Source: Pomphorhynchus laevis
Lineage: Eukaryota; Acanthocephala; Palaeacanthocephala; Echinorhynchida; Pomphorhynchidae
DNA: 64,000 bases
Assembly: GCA_012934845.2 (NCBI GenBank)
Contig: WNNJ02000836.1
Span: 62,001-126,000 of the forward strand
Direction of reading: 5' to 3'
Under the pieces are notes generated by a model that was not told the DNA's origin, made no database searches, and saw nothing but the letters and a program-made list of their open reading frames with translations. Within the stretch, counting starts at the first letter, position 1. Every line of letters begins with the position of its first letter. Position numbers and translations under genes: made by a program. Below are positions 42,080-53,569 of the stretch, piece by piece.

Positions 42080-43640
42080 ATCAAGCGGAAAATAGTAAAA
42101 TATATAAATCAACACAATAATATAAAGAATAAATTTAAACTCTTAAGTGGCAAATTTTTATGGATGGATAATAAATAATATACTTTGCATTAGAATAAGA
42201 TACTAGATAATCAAATTTAATCAGAGAAAGTAACATAGACATAAAATACAACAATCTAGATATGAACATTAAATTAACATTAACTAAAACTGCTATTAAT
42301 TTATATCGTAAAGATGACATTTAAATTTACAAGAAACATTTTTGCATGATCATTCATGCATACCATATAATATAAAATATAATACGTTAAATAATGAAAT
42401 TTTAAGAATTGCAACAGTTTGTAACGATATTGGCTTTCTTCAAAATCATTTAAATAATTTAATAGGTACATATTTTAAACTAGATTACTATAAAGAAGCG
42501 TTAGTAAAATTAATTAACCTTATATTCGGAAAAAGATATACATATATATGTTATAATAATTATAACGCCTATCTAACAAAAATTAAACCATCAAAAAATA
42601 TAAATATATGGATAAAATTGAATTAATAGAATCCTTAAATATTTTGAAAAATCAAAAATATTTAAAAGTAGGGACATATATATTTAGACAAGTAAAAGGT
42701 GTTCTAATGGGTGGTAAAAGTAGCCTAATTATAGCTGACTTGTTTTTAAGCTTTATAGAATATGAATTTGTTCATAACTGTGTAAAAACTAAATCTAAAC
42801 AATATAAATATATGAAATATATGTTTCGATACATTGATGATATATGTGTATTTAATTCTAATAATTTTTATTCAATAAGCGAACAAATTCATCCAGGAAG
42901 CCTTATTCTTAACAAAACCAATATTAATGATAAAGAATGTGTATATCTATATATGAACATTAAATTAACATTAACTAAAACTACTTTTAATTTATATCGT
43001 AAAGATGACATATTTAAATTTACACGAAACATAATTTTGCATGAGCATTCATGCATACCATATAATATAAAATATAATACATTAAATAATGAAATTTTAA
43101 GAATTGTAACAATATGTAATGATATTGGCTTTCTTCAAAATCATTTAAATAATTTAATAGATACATATTTTAAACTTGGTTACTATAAAAATACCATCAA
43201 ACAGAAAATAGTAAAATATATAAATCAACACAATAATATAAAGAATAAATTTAAACTCTTAAGTGGCAAATTTTTATAGATGGATAATAAATAATATACT
43301 TTGTATGATAATAATATACTAGATAATCAAATTTAATCAGAGAAAGTAACATAGACATAAAATACAACAATCTAGATATGAACATTAAATTAACATTAAC
43401 TAAAACTGCTATTAATTTATATCGTAAAGATGACATATTTAAATTTACAAGAAACATATTTTTGCATGAGCATTCATGCATACCATATAATATTAAATCT
43501 AAAGGGAAAAAAGTTTGATGGATAATAAACAATATGCATTGGAATAATTTTTATTAGAATAAGATAAACCAGATAAACAAATTTCATCAGTGGAAATACG
43601 TCATTAGCAAGTATTTAGATCGCTGCTATGTTGGGTCGAG
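42080..43640 (+). mobile_element. Penelope-like RT, stacked partial copies
   Basis: Four PLE pieces head-to-tail: a 3' end (42088-42230), a thumb block fused into a fingers/palm segment (42342-42626, IATVCNDIGF then LVKLINLIFGKRYTYICYNN), the best-preserved palm (42608-43279) and another thumb piece (43380-43520). All are plus strand and the same subfamily as at 2 and 6 kb. The joins recur within conserved AT-rich sequence. Tandem, partially overlapping insertion is characteristic of PLEs. Confidence 0.78.
42608..43279 (+). CDS. Penelope-like reverse transcriptase, partial open frame
   Basis: 223 codons. VKGVLMGGKSSLIIADLFLS is the motif B region (PLE consensus AMGSPLSP..AD.F), YMFRYIDDICVFN the catalytic motif C, and HEHSCIPYNIKYN and LNNEILRIVTICND the thumb. 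The C-terminus LLSGKFL is followed directly by a stop; no GIY-YIG domain follows. Motif A is not in this frame. It is a fragment of a PLE polyprotein, not a complete enzyme. Confidence 0.75.
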   Translation: MDKIELIESLNILKNQKYLKVGTYIFRQVKGVLMGGKSSLIIADLFLSFIEYEFVHNCVKTKSKQYKYMKYMFRYIDDICVFNSNNFYSISEQIHPGSLILNKTNINDKECVYLYMNIKLTLTKTTFNLYRKDDIFKFTRNIILHEHSCIPYNIKYNTLNNEILRIVTICNDIGFLQNHLNNLIDTYFKLGYYKNTIKQKIVKYINQHNNIKNKFKLLSGKFL

Positions 43641-43799
43641 GAATAGGGTCGAAATCTTATTATGATACATCGTCTGTTATTTATTAGTCAATTCATAAAA
43701 AGTTACTTTTTTAATTTTAATTTTAAATTTTAACTTGATATAAGATTATAAAATTTATAAATAAATTTTCTTTCAATAATTTTTTTATTACAATTTTTT

Positions 43800-44525
43800 T
43801 GAATCACTTGATCAGAAATGTTACTGGAAATGATTTTGAAGGAAGGATGTAGATTATTTGAAAATGATACCTGGGAGGTGGAGTAAGGCGAATTAAGATA
43901 GGTTGGAGCATGTGTAACAGGAGTAGAGTGTTGAATCGAATGATCGGAGATGTTACTGGATATGATTTTATGGAATGATGTAAATTATTAAAAAGTAATA
44001 CGAGGGAGGTAAAGTAAGGTGTACGTGAAGATAATAAAGAAGTTTGAGATTTATTTAGATTGGTGGAGGAATAGAAAAGAGGAGGTACGAGATGAAAAGC
44101 TTCACTGTTAGCATGGTTAGAATGATGAAGATGAATGGAAGTTTGGTTCGTTGTTGAACGAATAGTGAGTATGAGAGTAGGTTCAATAATGGGATTATAA
44201 GATGCGAAGTCAGATGTTGATGTGAGGGAAACGTCAAAAGCAGTATCGGTCTGAGTAGTCGTATGTGAGACAGAAGTGGAGGAGCAGGATAGCTGTGAAA
44301 GTTTTACTAATGCACAAATACCACATGTAAGCGGTTTACTTTGATGCACCGAACGGTCAGATATTTTAACGTGAACAAGGGTTCATACAGCGCAATCTTT
44401 ACAATTACACCCAACTTCCAAACTTGTATAACGATCATTGCATTCCGATCGGGAAGATGTGTGAACAGCAACGGGTATTTGAGATCGAGTTTTCTATGCA
44501 TGATCTTTTTCGAGAGATTAAGCTC
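43800..44525 (-). mobile_element. L2/CR1-like LINE ORF1 fragment (duplicate of 3.34-4.06 kb)
   Basis: Minus strand. 44349-43804 reads LTCGICALVKLSQLS, PDFASYNPIIEP-like text, and LPSKSFPVTFL, base-for-base close to 3882-3340. Here the ORF1 C-terminus present at 2.7-3.3 kb is missing; instead PLE tail and AT-rich sequence (43640-43800) abut. It is part of the large segmental duplication. Confidence 0.75.
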
Positions 44526-44544
44526 AATCCTCGAGCGTAGCGAG

Positions 44545-44652
44545 CGGAACTAACAGGAAATATCTGGAACCGACACGAAAAATTTGGAACTTACAGGAAA
44601 AATTCGGAACTGACAGAAATAATCTGGAACTGACAGGAAAAATCTGGAATGT
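44545..44652. repeat. 20-bp minisatellite, second copy
   Basis: The same GGAACTGACAGGAAAAATCT array as at 4078-4195, with the same order of variant units. Confidence 0.75.
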
Positions 44653-44759
44653 ATGTTTTCTCTCAGAAACTTTTTTTATCCCATAAACTTTTTTTCACAT
44701 TGTGAAAAATCGGCGTTTGAGAATCGTAATCGACTACGTTTGTGTTAGCGAAAACGTTC

Positions 44760-45700
44760 ATGCTTATTCTGTTAAAATCCCGAAAATCACTACATCTTTA
44801 GATTTTCATTCTATAAAAATTCTAGACATGAATTCAGCTATTCTAAAGTGTTCTAAACTAAGTTGTTCTTTATTGCCCATTGCTGGTCGATAAATACATA
44901 CAAGTACTGATCAAAATAGTCCATTTCGAACTTTCCTTGTCAGGTTAAGAGCTACTATATCAACATCATCAGTTATTTCGTTGCATATAAGATTGGCGCC
45001 ATAGGGTATAGATGTCTTTCAGAAAGTCGAAACATCATCATATTTCGTTATATGCAAAACGTCTCCATAGTGGTTGAAACCAGGAATCACTATATCATTA
45101 CAAGTACCATCTGATAACCAGGTTCCAGAAAGAATTATGATGTCCGCCGACAAACTGGATGCTTGAAGGTGTAGTTCGTTTAGCTTGTTAACTACATTTT
45201 CTGATATTATTGTATACTATTTTAGAGTACCCAAGGCGTCCTTTTTGGTTTCAACAGAAATATCTACTCTGTATAGTCATATATTGGGATCAGATAGGAT
45301 CGTGATATTAATTTGTTGTTGCAAGTCAAGTTTTTCGATTACTTTCCCTTTAAAAATAAAAAACATTTAACCGGATTTTCAATAGATAGTTTACGACGTT
45401 CGTTTCGTAGATTGAAAAGCGATTCACGTTCTACAGGGAGAGATCTGGTCTTATATACACCTTGATTATATACACCTTGATTTGATGTACAAATCAAAAT
45501 TTTTTAAGAGTTTTGCTCTTTTAAAGAATTTATCTCGAAGATTGACACCCACTTTTACACAGAGTAAGCGATGTCCTTGTTGGTTCGGTTTGCTAATTCT
45601 GATCATTGTCGGGGCATGCGATGAATCTATATTTATATCTTGTGGATTTCTTAGCTGATCAAACAATATTGAGTCGTGAGTTGATTCGTCTTAACCGGAG
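44760..45700 (-). mobile_element. CR1-like LINE ORF1 tail and endonuclease (duplicate)
   Basis: Duplicate of 4360-5290 with the same damaged endonuclease. Upstream, near 44745, the 63-bp segment at 4278-4340 (TATAGCGAGCATAGCTTCAC...) is absent, leaving a clean join GTTTGTGTTAGCG. Confidence 0.65.
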
Positions 45701-45799
45701 ATTATCAAGTTTTCTTAGTGTTTATCAGCGTTTTGCATCTCTCGTGTAAATAACTGCATGGTTATAACGTCTTTAGATATATTCGAAAATGCTACAATT

Positions 45800-46600
45800 A
45801 TTCGCTTTATCTGTGTACGGACATCCTTTATCATAGAAGGCGATACAGCTTGTGCAAATGTTTTTGATGTTACCCTTTATACAAATCTAGATTTAGCAGA
45901 TATTAAATAGGCATTAGTAAAATTAATTAATCTTATATTCGGAAAAAGATATACATATATATGTTATAATAACTATAACGCATATCTAACAAAAATTAAA
46001 CCATCAAGTAAATATAAATATATGGATAAAATAAAATTAATAGAATCCTTAAATATTTTGATAAATCAAAATTATTTAAAAGTAGGGACATCTATATTTA
46101 GACAAGTAAAAGGTGTTCTAATGGGTGGTAATAGTAGCCCAATTATAGCTGACTTGTTTTTAAGCTTTATAGAATATGAATTTGTTCATAACTGTTATAA
46201 AAATAAATCTAAATTATATAAAGATATGAACTAAAGATTTTAAATATATTTTTCGATATATTGATGATATCTGTGTATTTACCTCTAACAATTTTTATTC
46301 AATAAGCGTACAAATTTATACAGGTAGCCTCATTTTTAATAAAACTAATATTAATGATATTAATGATACATTAACATCAATTAAAACTACTTTTAATTTA
46401 TATCGTAAAGATGACATATTTAAATTTACAAGAAACATTTTTGCATGAGCACTCATGCATACCATATAATATAAAATATAATACATTAAATAATGAAATT
46501 TTAGGAATTGCAACAATTTGTAACGATATTGGTTTTCTTCGAATGCAATTAAATAATTTAATAGATGCATATTTATATATACATATCGAAATTCCACACC
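45800..46600 (+). mobile_element. Penelope-like RT (duplicate of 5.43-6.19 kb)
   Basis: DVTLYTNLDLADIK, LVKLINLIFGKRYTYICYNN, an open stretch 46022-46234 with VKGVLMGGNSSPIIADLFLS, and RYIDDICVFTS near 46255. It keeps the GGNSSP..AD motif better than the copy at 5.7 kb. The frame breaks after the palm. Confidence 0.75.
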
Positions 46601-47290
46601 AAGTTGCAATCGATGGTGAACAGTCTAGTAATGTTTCCACATTGATATTCTCTCAACGAATAACTGATCCACTAAATCGTCACAAGTCGTTCTTATCCAA
46701 CAAATCTAATAAATTTCCCCGTGATCGGTGTTTGATCATTACTAACGTTCCTGAGTCGTCATCACATGTGGCTCAAACTTGAGTGGGCCATGATGTTGAA
46801 CAATTCCACAAAATATTGAGAGATATTATTTCTCCAGAAGATCCCTATATTTCAGAAGTTTGCCCAATTGCAATATTTAGGATAGGGCGTCGCCACTTTC
46901 TTGAAGGACGTTCTCGTTTAATGAAATGTACCTCCTTAGTAATTCGTGAGTTCTTAAAGCGCAGATCTAAACTGAGGCAGTCTACATTTCCTTTGTTGAA
47001 AGATATGTCTTTCGCTGAGCGTTGTCTCTTGTGTGTTGTTCGGACTAAGCTAAATGCTCGCATAGAATCTGAAGAAACTGATATGCATATTTAAAATTTT
47101 CGGGTAGTTCGCCGTCGTCCGTGATTAAGATGGCCCCCGCTATGAAAAATTTTTCTGAGAATTGTAGGATAAGACCCAATGGTGCCTTATCGTTAAAACC
47201 ACAAATGGCTCAAAGTTATATATTCAAACGTTCGAAGCGTTCTAAACAAGATGAATGAATTGAAAGTCATATCTACATATCATCATCTAA
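46600..47290 (+). mobile_element. CR1-like LINE ORF1 (duplicate of 6.19-6.78 kb)
   Basis: CLIITNVPESSSHVAQT, stop, then a 103-codon frame (46783-47094) with IAIFRIGRRHFLEGRSRLMK and FAERCLLCVVRTKLNARIES. It includes about 83 bp missing from the 6-kb copy, so it is the more complete of the pair. Confidence 0.65.
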
Positions 47291-47449
47291 ATATCATGCC
47301 GTTAGTGAATCCTGACTTTCGTTGTAATCGATCTCGTGGAAGGAGATATGATTAAATATCGTTAAATTCAATAACTTAGTGGAAAATGTATAAATACATT
47401 TTGAAACAACAGTCATTTGACATACTTTAAGAACAGCGATACCGTAAAT

Positions 47450-47690
47450 TTGGAAAAACCTGCAGACAACATAAACAGGTTTTTTTAAAATTAACAGGTT
47501 CCATCAAACCTGTTCATTAAACCTGTTCCAATGTCAGAAAAAATACTCAGTTTCATAAAACATGTTCACTAAACCTGTTCATTAAACCAGTTCATTAAAA
47601 CTGTTCATTAAATTAACAGGTTTGAATAAACATTTATAAAACAATTCATACAATAAACCTGTTCATTAAATGAACATAAACAATAATGAT
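47450..47690. repeat. Short-period repeat AACCTGTTCATT
   Basis: Irregular repeats of CCTGTTCATTAAA / AACAGGTTT on both strands, about ten occurrences. No other feature in 47345-47850. Confidence 0.65.
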
Positions 47691-47889
47691 ATCTCTAATC
47701 CGCTTAATACTTATCAAATGTGTACCACATATATTTAATTAACTCTTCTTTAAATTTCAATTACTTGCATAAATGAAGTAATATCAAAGTTTAAAGATCA
47801 CGAAGCTGATGGACAGGAATTTATGCGCAGTACTGCATGGAATTTTGTTTAATCATGTGTTAAGGTGCCTATATATGATTATAGTAGTG

Positions 47890-47931
47890 ACGGTATTAAT
47901 GAGCTCTGTAAGAGAGAAACGCGTCTACTGT
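47890..47931 (+). ncRNA. Type I hammerhead ribozyme, decayed (repeat 1)
   Basis: ACGGTA pairs with TACTGT (one wobble). The core is TTAATGA where CTGATGA is expected. Stem II CTC-TGTAA-GAG; GAAA; ACGCGT; GTC. The core changes differ from those in repeat 2, and the two together imply an ancestral CTGATGA. Confidence 0.55.
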
Positions 47932-48351
47932 TGTTGAAGTTTGTTTTCACACATAGGTGACTGGGCCTACGTAGCTACTTTGAATATTGCGAGAATAATT
48001 CGGTTATATTTATTGGTCTGATAGGATATATAGAATGCTGCCTGGTGTTTATGCCTCCTCATGAGGAAAAAAATAGTGATTTATTTAAGAGTACACCATT
48101 GGGTGTCTCAGGGCAGGTGTAACAACAATTTATATTTTATATATTTGTACACTTTAAAGTGTCCCTGTTAAACAGCATTTCTATTAAAAGGAATTTAGTG
48201 CCTGATGCATGGTAAAACCGCAATACGCACTGCCATGCACAGAGCTTATGCTAAATTTCCTCTGATGATTCAGATTAAGGGTAGTTCTGCTTTTCGAGCT
48301 TTAAACACTGTTTAAGTAAGTGTTAAGGTGCCTATTGATGATTATTGAGTT

Positions 48352-48393
48352 ACGGTACGGATGAGCTCCGTTATAGCGAAACGCGTCTACCGT
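48352..48393 (+). ncRNA. Type I hammerhead ribozyme (retrozyme-like repeat 2)
   Basis: ACGGTA (48352-48357) pairs with TACCGT (48388-48393) as stem I. Core CGGATGA has G for U at position 4. Stem II GCT-CCGTTAT-AGC. GAAA, then self-complementary ACGCGT as stem III and the GTC cleavage triplet at 48385-48387. One core change probably disables it. Confidence 0.65.
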
Positions 48394-48639
48394 GGCTGAA
48401 GTTTGTCGTCACACATAGGATGATTAGGCATACGTAGCGACTTTGAATATTGCGAGAATAATTCGGTTTTATATTTAGGTATGTTGAGGATATATAGAAT
48501 GATGCATGGTGTTTATGCCCCCTCACGAGGAAAACATAGTGGTATATTTATGAGTACACCATTAGTGTCCCAGGGCAGGTGAAACAATAAATTATATAAA
48601 TTATATTATATATAGAATAAAGGTAAATACATTCGGTCG

Positions 48640-48905
48640 AGATACGATGGACTAGTCATTTATATATGTTGTAAAGGAAAAATATCGACTATTAAGACCA
48701 CTATTTTTTTTAACGTTTCGGTTTTTGCAAAATTGCAGAAACCTTCTTCAGCTTATTGTTAAAAATTCTTTTAAAGAATTTAAAAATTCTTTTTTTAAAA
48801 CCATATACAATAAACTGAATAATGTTTAAGAGATTTCCGAAAAAACCGAAACCTTCAAAAAAATATTGGTCTGAATAGTCTATATTTTTCCTTTATTATA
48901 TTATA
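48640..48905. repeat. Inverted pair of PLE-type hammerhead ends
   Basis: On the minus strand, CTGAAGA (48751-48745), a hairpin stem II (GGTTT...AAACC), GAAA and ACGTT (48719-48711), followed by AAAAAAAATAGTGGTCTTAA. A diverged copy runs on the plus strand from 48828 (CTGAATAATG ... CCGAAACCTTC, AATATTGGTCTGAATAGTC). CTGAAGA...GAAACGT is the familiar form of hammerhead in PLE termini. It borders array 2. Confidence 0.55.
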
Positions 48906-48918
48906 TATCTGTATATAT

Positions 48919-51900
48919 ATTACTGTGGTGGAGAATCCCCGAACACTCTTAAAATCTGGACCCTACTGATGAAGCTCAAAAAGCAGAATCCGGTCTAGGG
49001 ATTTGATTGCTGATGAACTGTGATGGTATCCAATACCCAGCTATGTCCATTTTACCCCGTTTAATAATTAGTAATAACTATAATTCCGTATCGCTCAGCG
49101 ATCCGGGGCAGGCCCCCAATAATATTCATATATTATAATGCCAAATCACTTTTGTGATCGCATGTGGACTTAGATAATGTCTTGTAATAAGCATCATTGG
49201 GATAAATCCTTAAAAGCCGTGGTGAAGGATTCCTGAAAACTCTTAAAATCTTGACCATACTGATGAAGCTGAATAAGCAGAAACCGGTCTAGGGATTTGA
49301 TTGCTGATGAACTGTAATGGTTTCCAATACACAGTTATGTCTGTTCCCCCGTTTTTTATTAGTAACAACTATAATGCTTATCGATCAGCAATCCGGGGGC
49401 CAGATGCAAAAATATTTATATAATATACTGCCGAATCATTTTTGTGATCGTCTGTGGACTTTGAAGTTTGTCTTGCATTAATCATCCTTGTGATGAACCC
49501 TTCTAAACTGTGTTGGACGATTTCTGAACACTCTTAAAATATGGAAAAATAATGAAGCTCAATAAGCAGAAACCGGTCTAGGAATCTGATTGCTGATCGA
49601 CTGTGATGGTTTCGAATACCCAGTTATGTCCGTATTCTTCCGTCTAATAATAAGTAAATACTATTATGCTGTATTGCTCAGCGATATGTTAGCATTCGCC
49701 AATAATATTCATATATTATGATGCCGAATGCCTTTTGTAATTGCCTGTAGAATTGAAGGTTGTCTTGTAAAAATCATCCTTGTTATGAACCCTTCTTAAG
49801 TGTGGTGGAGGATTTCTGAACCCTCTAAAAATCTGGACCCTACTGATGACGCTTAATGTGCACAAATCGGTCTAGGAATTTAATTGCTATAGAGGGACGG
49901 CTTCCAATACCCAGTTATATCGGTTTTCTCCTGTCTAATAATTAGTAACATTTATAATGCCGTATCGCTCGGTGATCCGGAAGCAGGCTCTAATAATGTT
50001 CATATATTATAATGTTGAATCACTTTTGTTATCGCCTGTACACTTGAAGGTTGTCTTTAAAAATCATACTTGTGATGAACCCTTCTAAAATATGGTGGAT
50101 GATCCATCAACACTCTTAAAATCTGGAGCCTACTGATGAAGCTCAATAAGCAGAAACCAGTCTAGGGATTCGATTGCTGACGGACAGTGATGGTTTTCAA
50201 TACCCAGTTATGTCCGTATTCTCCCGTCTTAAATTAGTAACTACCATACTGCCGTATTGCTCAACAATCCGTGGTAAGGCTTTAATAATTTTAATATATT
50301 ATTATGTCGAAAGACATTTGTGATCGCCTGTTGACAAGAAGGTTGTATTGTAACAATCATCCTTATGATAAACGCTTCTAAACTCTTGTGGAGGATCAGT
50401 AAACACTTTTTAAATCCGGGCCCTACAGATGAAGCTTAAAAAGCAGAAACCGGTATAGAGATTTATTGCTGATGAAAATTAATTGTTTCCAATACCCAGT
50501 TATCTTATTTTTCCCGTCTTATAATTAGTAACAAACTATAATGCTGTTTCTCTCAGCGATGCAGGGTCAAGATCTAAATATATTAAAATATTGCAATGCC
50601 GAATCACTTTTGTGATCGACTGTGAACTTGAAGGTTGTCTTGTAATAATTATCCTTGTGATGAACACTTCTAGACTGTGGTGGACGATTTCTGAACAATT
50701 GCAAAATCTGGACACAACTGATGAAGCTCAATAAGCAGAAACCAATTTAGGGATTTGATTGCTGACGAACTGTAATAATTTCCGATGCCTAGTTATGTCT
50801 GCTTTTCTCCTTATAATAATTAGTTACAATTATAACGCCGTATCGCTCAGCGATCCAGGGGCAGCTCAGCGATCCGGGGCATGCTCTAATAATATTAATA
50901 TATTATAATGCCCAATCACTTTTTTGATCGCCTGTGGACTAGAAATTGTCTTGTAATAATCATCCTAGTGATGAATCCTTCTAAACTGTGGTGGAGAATC
51001 CTTGAACACTCTTAAAATCTGAACCGACTAATGAAGCTCAATAAACAGAAACCGGACTAGGGATTTGATTGCTGATGGACTGTGATGGTTTCCAATACCA
51101 ACTTATGTCCGTTTTTCCCCGACTAATATTTGAATACAACTATAATGCCGTATCGCTCAGCGATCCGGGGACAGACTCTAATAATATTAATTTTTTATAA
51201 TGCCGAATCACCTATGTGATCGCCTGTGGACTTTAATGCTGTCTTGTAATAATCATCCATGTGATGGACTTTTCTTAACTGTGATGGAGGATCCCTAAAC
51301 ACATTTAAAATCTGGACCCTAATGATGAAACTCAAAAAGCCAAACCGGTCTAGGGATTTGATTGCTGATGAACTGTAATGGTTTAAAATACCCATTTATG
51401 TCCGTTTTTGTTCGTATTTAAATTATTATAAACTACAATGCCGTATCGCTCAGTGATTGGGGACCGGCTCTAATAATATTAATATATATTTATAACGAAA
51501 GACTTTTTTGATCGCCTGTGCACTTGAATGTTGTCTTGTATTAATCATCTTTGTGATGAACCCTTTTGAACTGTGATGGCGGATTTCTGAACACACTAAA
51601 AATCAGGACACCTACTGAGGAAGCTCAATAATAAGAAACCGGTCAAGGGATTTATTGTTGATGGACTGTGATGGTTTCCAATATCAAGTTATGTCCGTGT
51701 TCCCAAGTATAATAATTAACAACTATAATGCCGTATCGCTCAGCGATCCGGGCTTGCTCTAATAATATTCATATATTATAATGCCGAATCACTTTTGTGA
51801 TCGCCTGTAGACTTAAAGGTTGTTTTGTAAAAATCATCATCGTGATGAACCCTTCAAACTGAGGTGGAGGATCACTAAACACTCTTAAAATCTAGACGCT

Positions 51901-53565
51901 ACTGATGAAGATCAATTAGCAATAACCGGTGTGGAAATTTGCTAGCTGATGGACTGTGATAATTTTCAATAAACAGTTATGTTCGATTTCCATCGTCTAA
52001 TAATTAGTAACAATTATAATGCCGAATCGCTTAGCGATCCGGGGGCAGTTCTAATCTGTTTTCCATCGGTATAATAATTAGTAACAACTATAATGCCATA
52101 TCGCTTAGCGATTCATGGGCAAGTTCTAATAACATTCATATATTATAATGCGGAATCACTTTTGTGATCAGCTGTGGACCTGAAGGTTGTCTTGTAATAA
52201 TCACATTTGTGATGAATCTTTCAACACAGTGGTGGACAATCCCTAAATTCTCTTAAAATCTGGACCCTACGATGAAGCTCTTTAAGCAGTAAACGGTCAA
52301 GGGATTTGATTGCTGATAAAGGGATGGTTTCCAATACCTAGTTATGTCCGTTTTTCACCGTCTAATAATTAGAAACCACAATAATGCCGTATCGCTCAGC
52401 GATTTGGGAGCAGGTTATAACAATATTTATATGTTATAATGCCGATTCATATGTGTGATCGCCTGTGGACTTGAAGGTTGTCTTGTAATAATCATCCTTG
52501 TGATGAACTATTTTATAATCTGACGGAGGATCCTTGAACACTCTTAAAATACGGACACAACTGATAAAGCTCAATAAGGAGAAACCGGTCTAGGAATCTG
52601 ATTGCTGATGGACTGTGATGGTTTTCAATTCCCGGTTATGTCCGAATTCTCCCGTCCAATAATTAGTAACTACTTTAATGCCGTATCGCTCAGCGATCCG
52701 TTTGCAGGCTCTAATAATATTTTTATATTATAATGCCGAATCACTTTTGTGATCGCATGTGGACTTGAAGGTTGTCTTGTTATAATCATCCTTGTGATGA
52801 ACCCTTTTTAACTTTAGTGGAGGATTACTGAACACTCTTAAAATCTAGACCCTAATGATGAAGCTCAATAAGCAATAACCGGTATAGCGATTTGATTACT
52901 GGTGGACTGTGTTTATTTTCAATAAACAGTCATATCCGATTTTCCCCTTTTATTAATAAGTAACAACTATAATGGTGTATGGTTCAGCGATCCGGGGGCA
53001 GTCTCTAATAATATTCATATATTATAATGCCGAATCAGTTTTGTGATCGCCTATAGACTTGAAGGTTGTCTTACAATAATCATCCTTGTGATGAATTCTA
53101 GTAAACTATGGTAGATGATCCCTGAACACTCTTAAAATCTTGACCCTACCGATGAAGCTCAATAAGCAGAAACCGATCTATGGATTTGATCGCTGATGGA
53201 CTGTGATGATTTCCAATACCCAGTTACGTTCATATTCTCCCGCTTTGATTATTAGTAACTACTATAATGTCGTATCGCTTAGCGATCCGTGAGAAGCCTA
53301 TAATAATATTAATATAATATAATGCCGAAAGACTTTTGTTATCGCTTGTGGACTTTAAAGTTGTCTTGTAATAATTATCACTGTAATGAACTTTTCTAAA
53401 CTGTGGTGGAAGATCCCTGAACACTCTTAAAATCTGGACACAACTAATGAAGCTCAATAATCAGGAACCGTTCTAGGTATTTGACTCCTGATAAACTGTA
53501 AATGTTTCCAATACCCAGTTATGGCCGTTTTTGCCCGTATTCAAATTATTAACAACTACAATGCC
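48919..53565 (+). repeat. 293-bp hammerhead-ribozyme satellite, array 2
   Basis: About 15 units with cores near 48966, 49260, 49549, 49843, 50133, 50426, 50718, 51028, 51322, 51615, 51902, 52268, 52561, 52855, 53149 and 53444. Spacing is 287-295 except 310 at 50718-51028 (a short internal duplication of the GCTCAGCGATCC block) and 366 at 51902-52268 (a ~220-bp deletion fusing two units). The variant order matches array 1 up to 52745; three further units follow here. It ends in a Jockey-group LINE at about 53570. Confidence 0.92.
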
Positions 53566-53569
53566 AATA

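Larger units (their letters stand above)
47855..48600 (+). mobile_element. Retrozyme-like pair of direct repeats with hammerheads
   Basis: Two ~270-bp direct repeats (47855-48125 and 48315-48590) share TGTTAAGGTGCCTAT, GAAACGCGTCTAC, ACTTTGAATATTGCGAGAAT, GGTGTTTATGCC and GAGTACACCATT. Between them is a ~190-bp unrelated segment. Each repeat contains a type I hammerhead near its start, 462 bp apart. Two hammerhead-bearing direct repeats around a short non-coding insert is the plan of retrozymes; a pair of PLE terminal repeats is the alternative. No coding frame. Confidence 0.6.

Noticed and set aside
47450-47690. AACCTGTTCATTAA repeats as a CRISPR array
   Set aside because: Repeats are short, irregular, on both strands, without uniform spacers, in a eukaryotic context.
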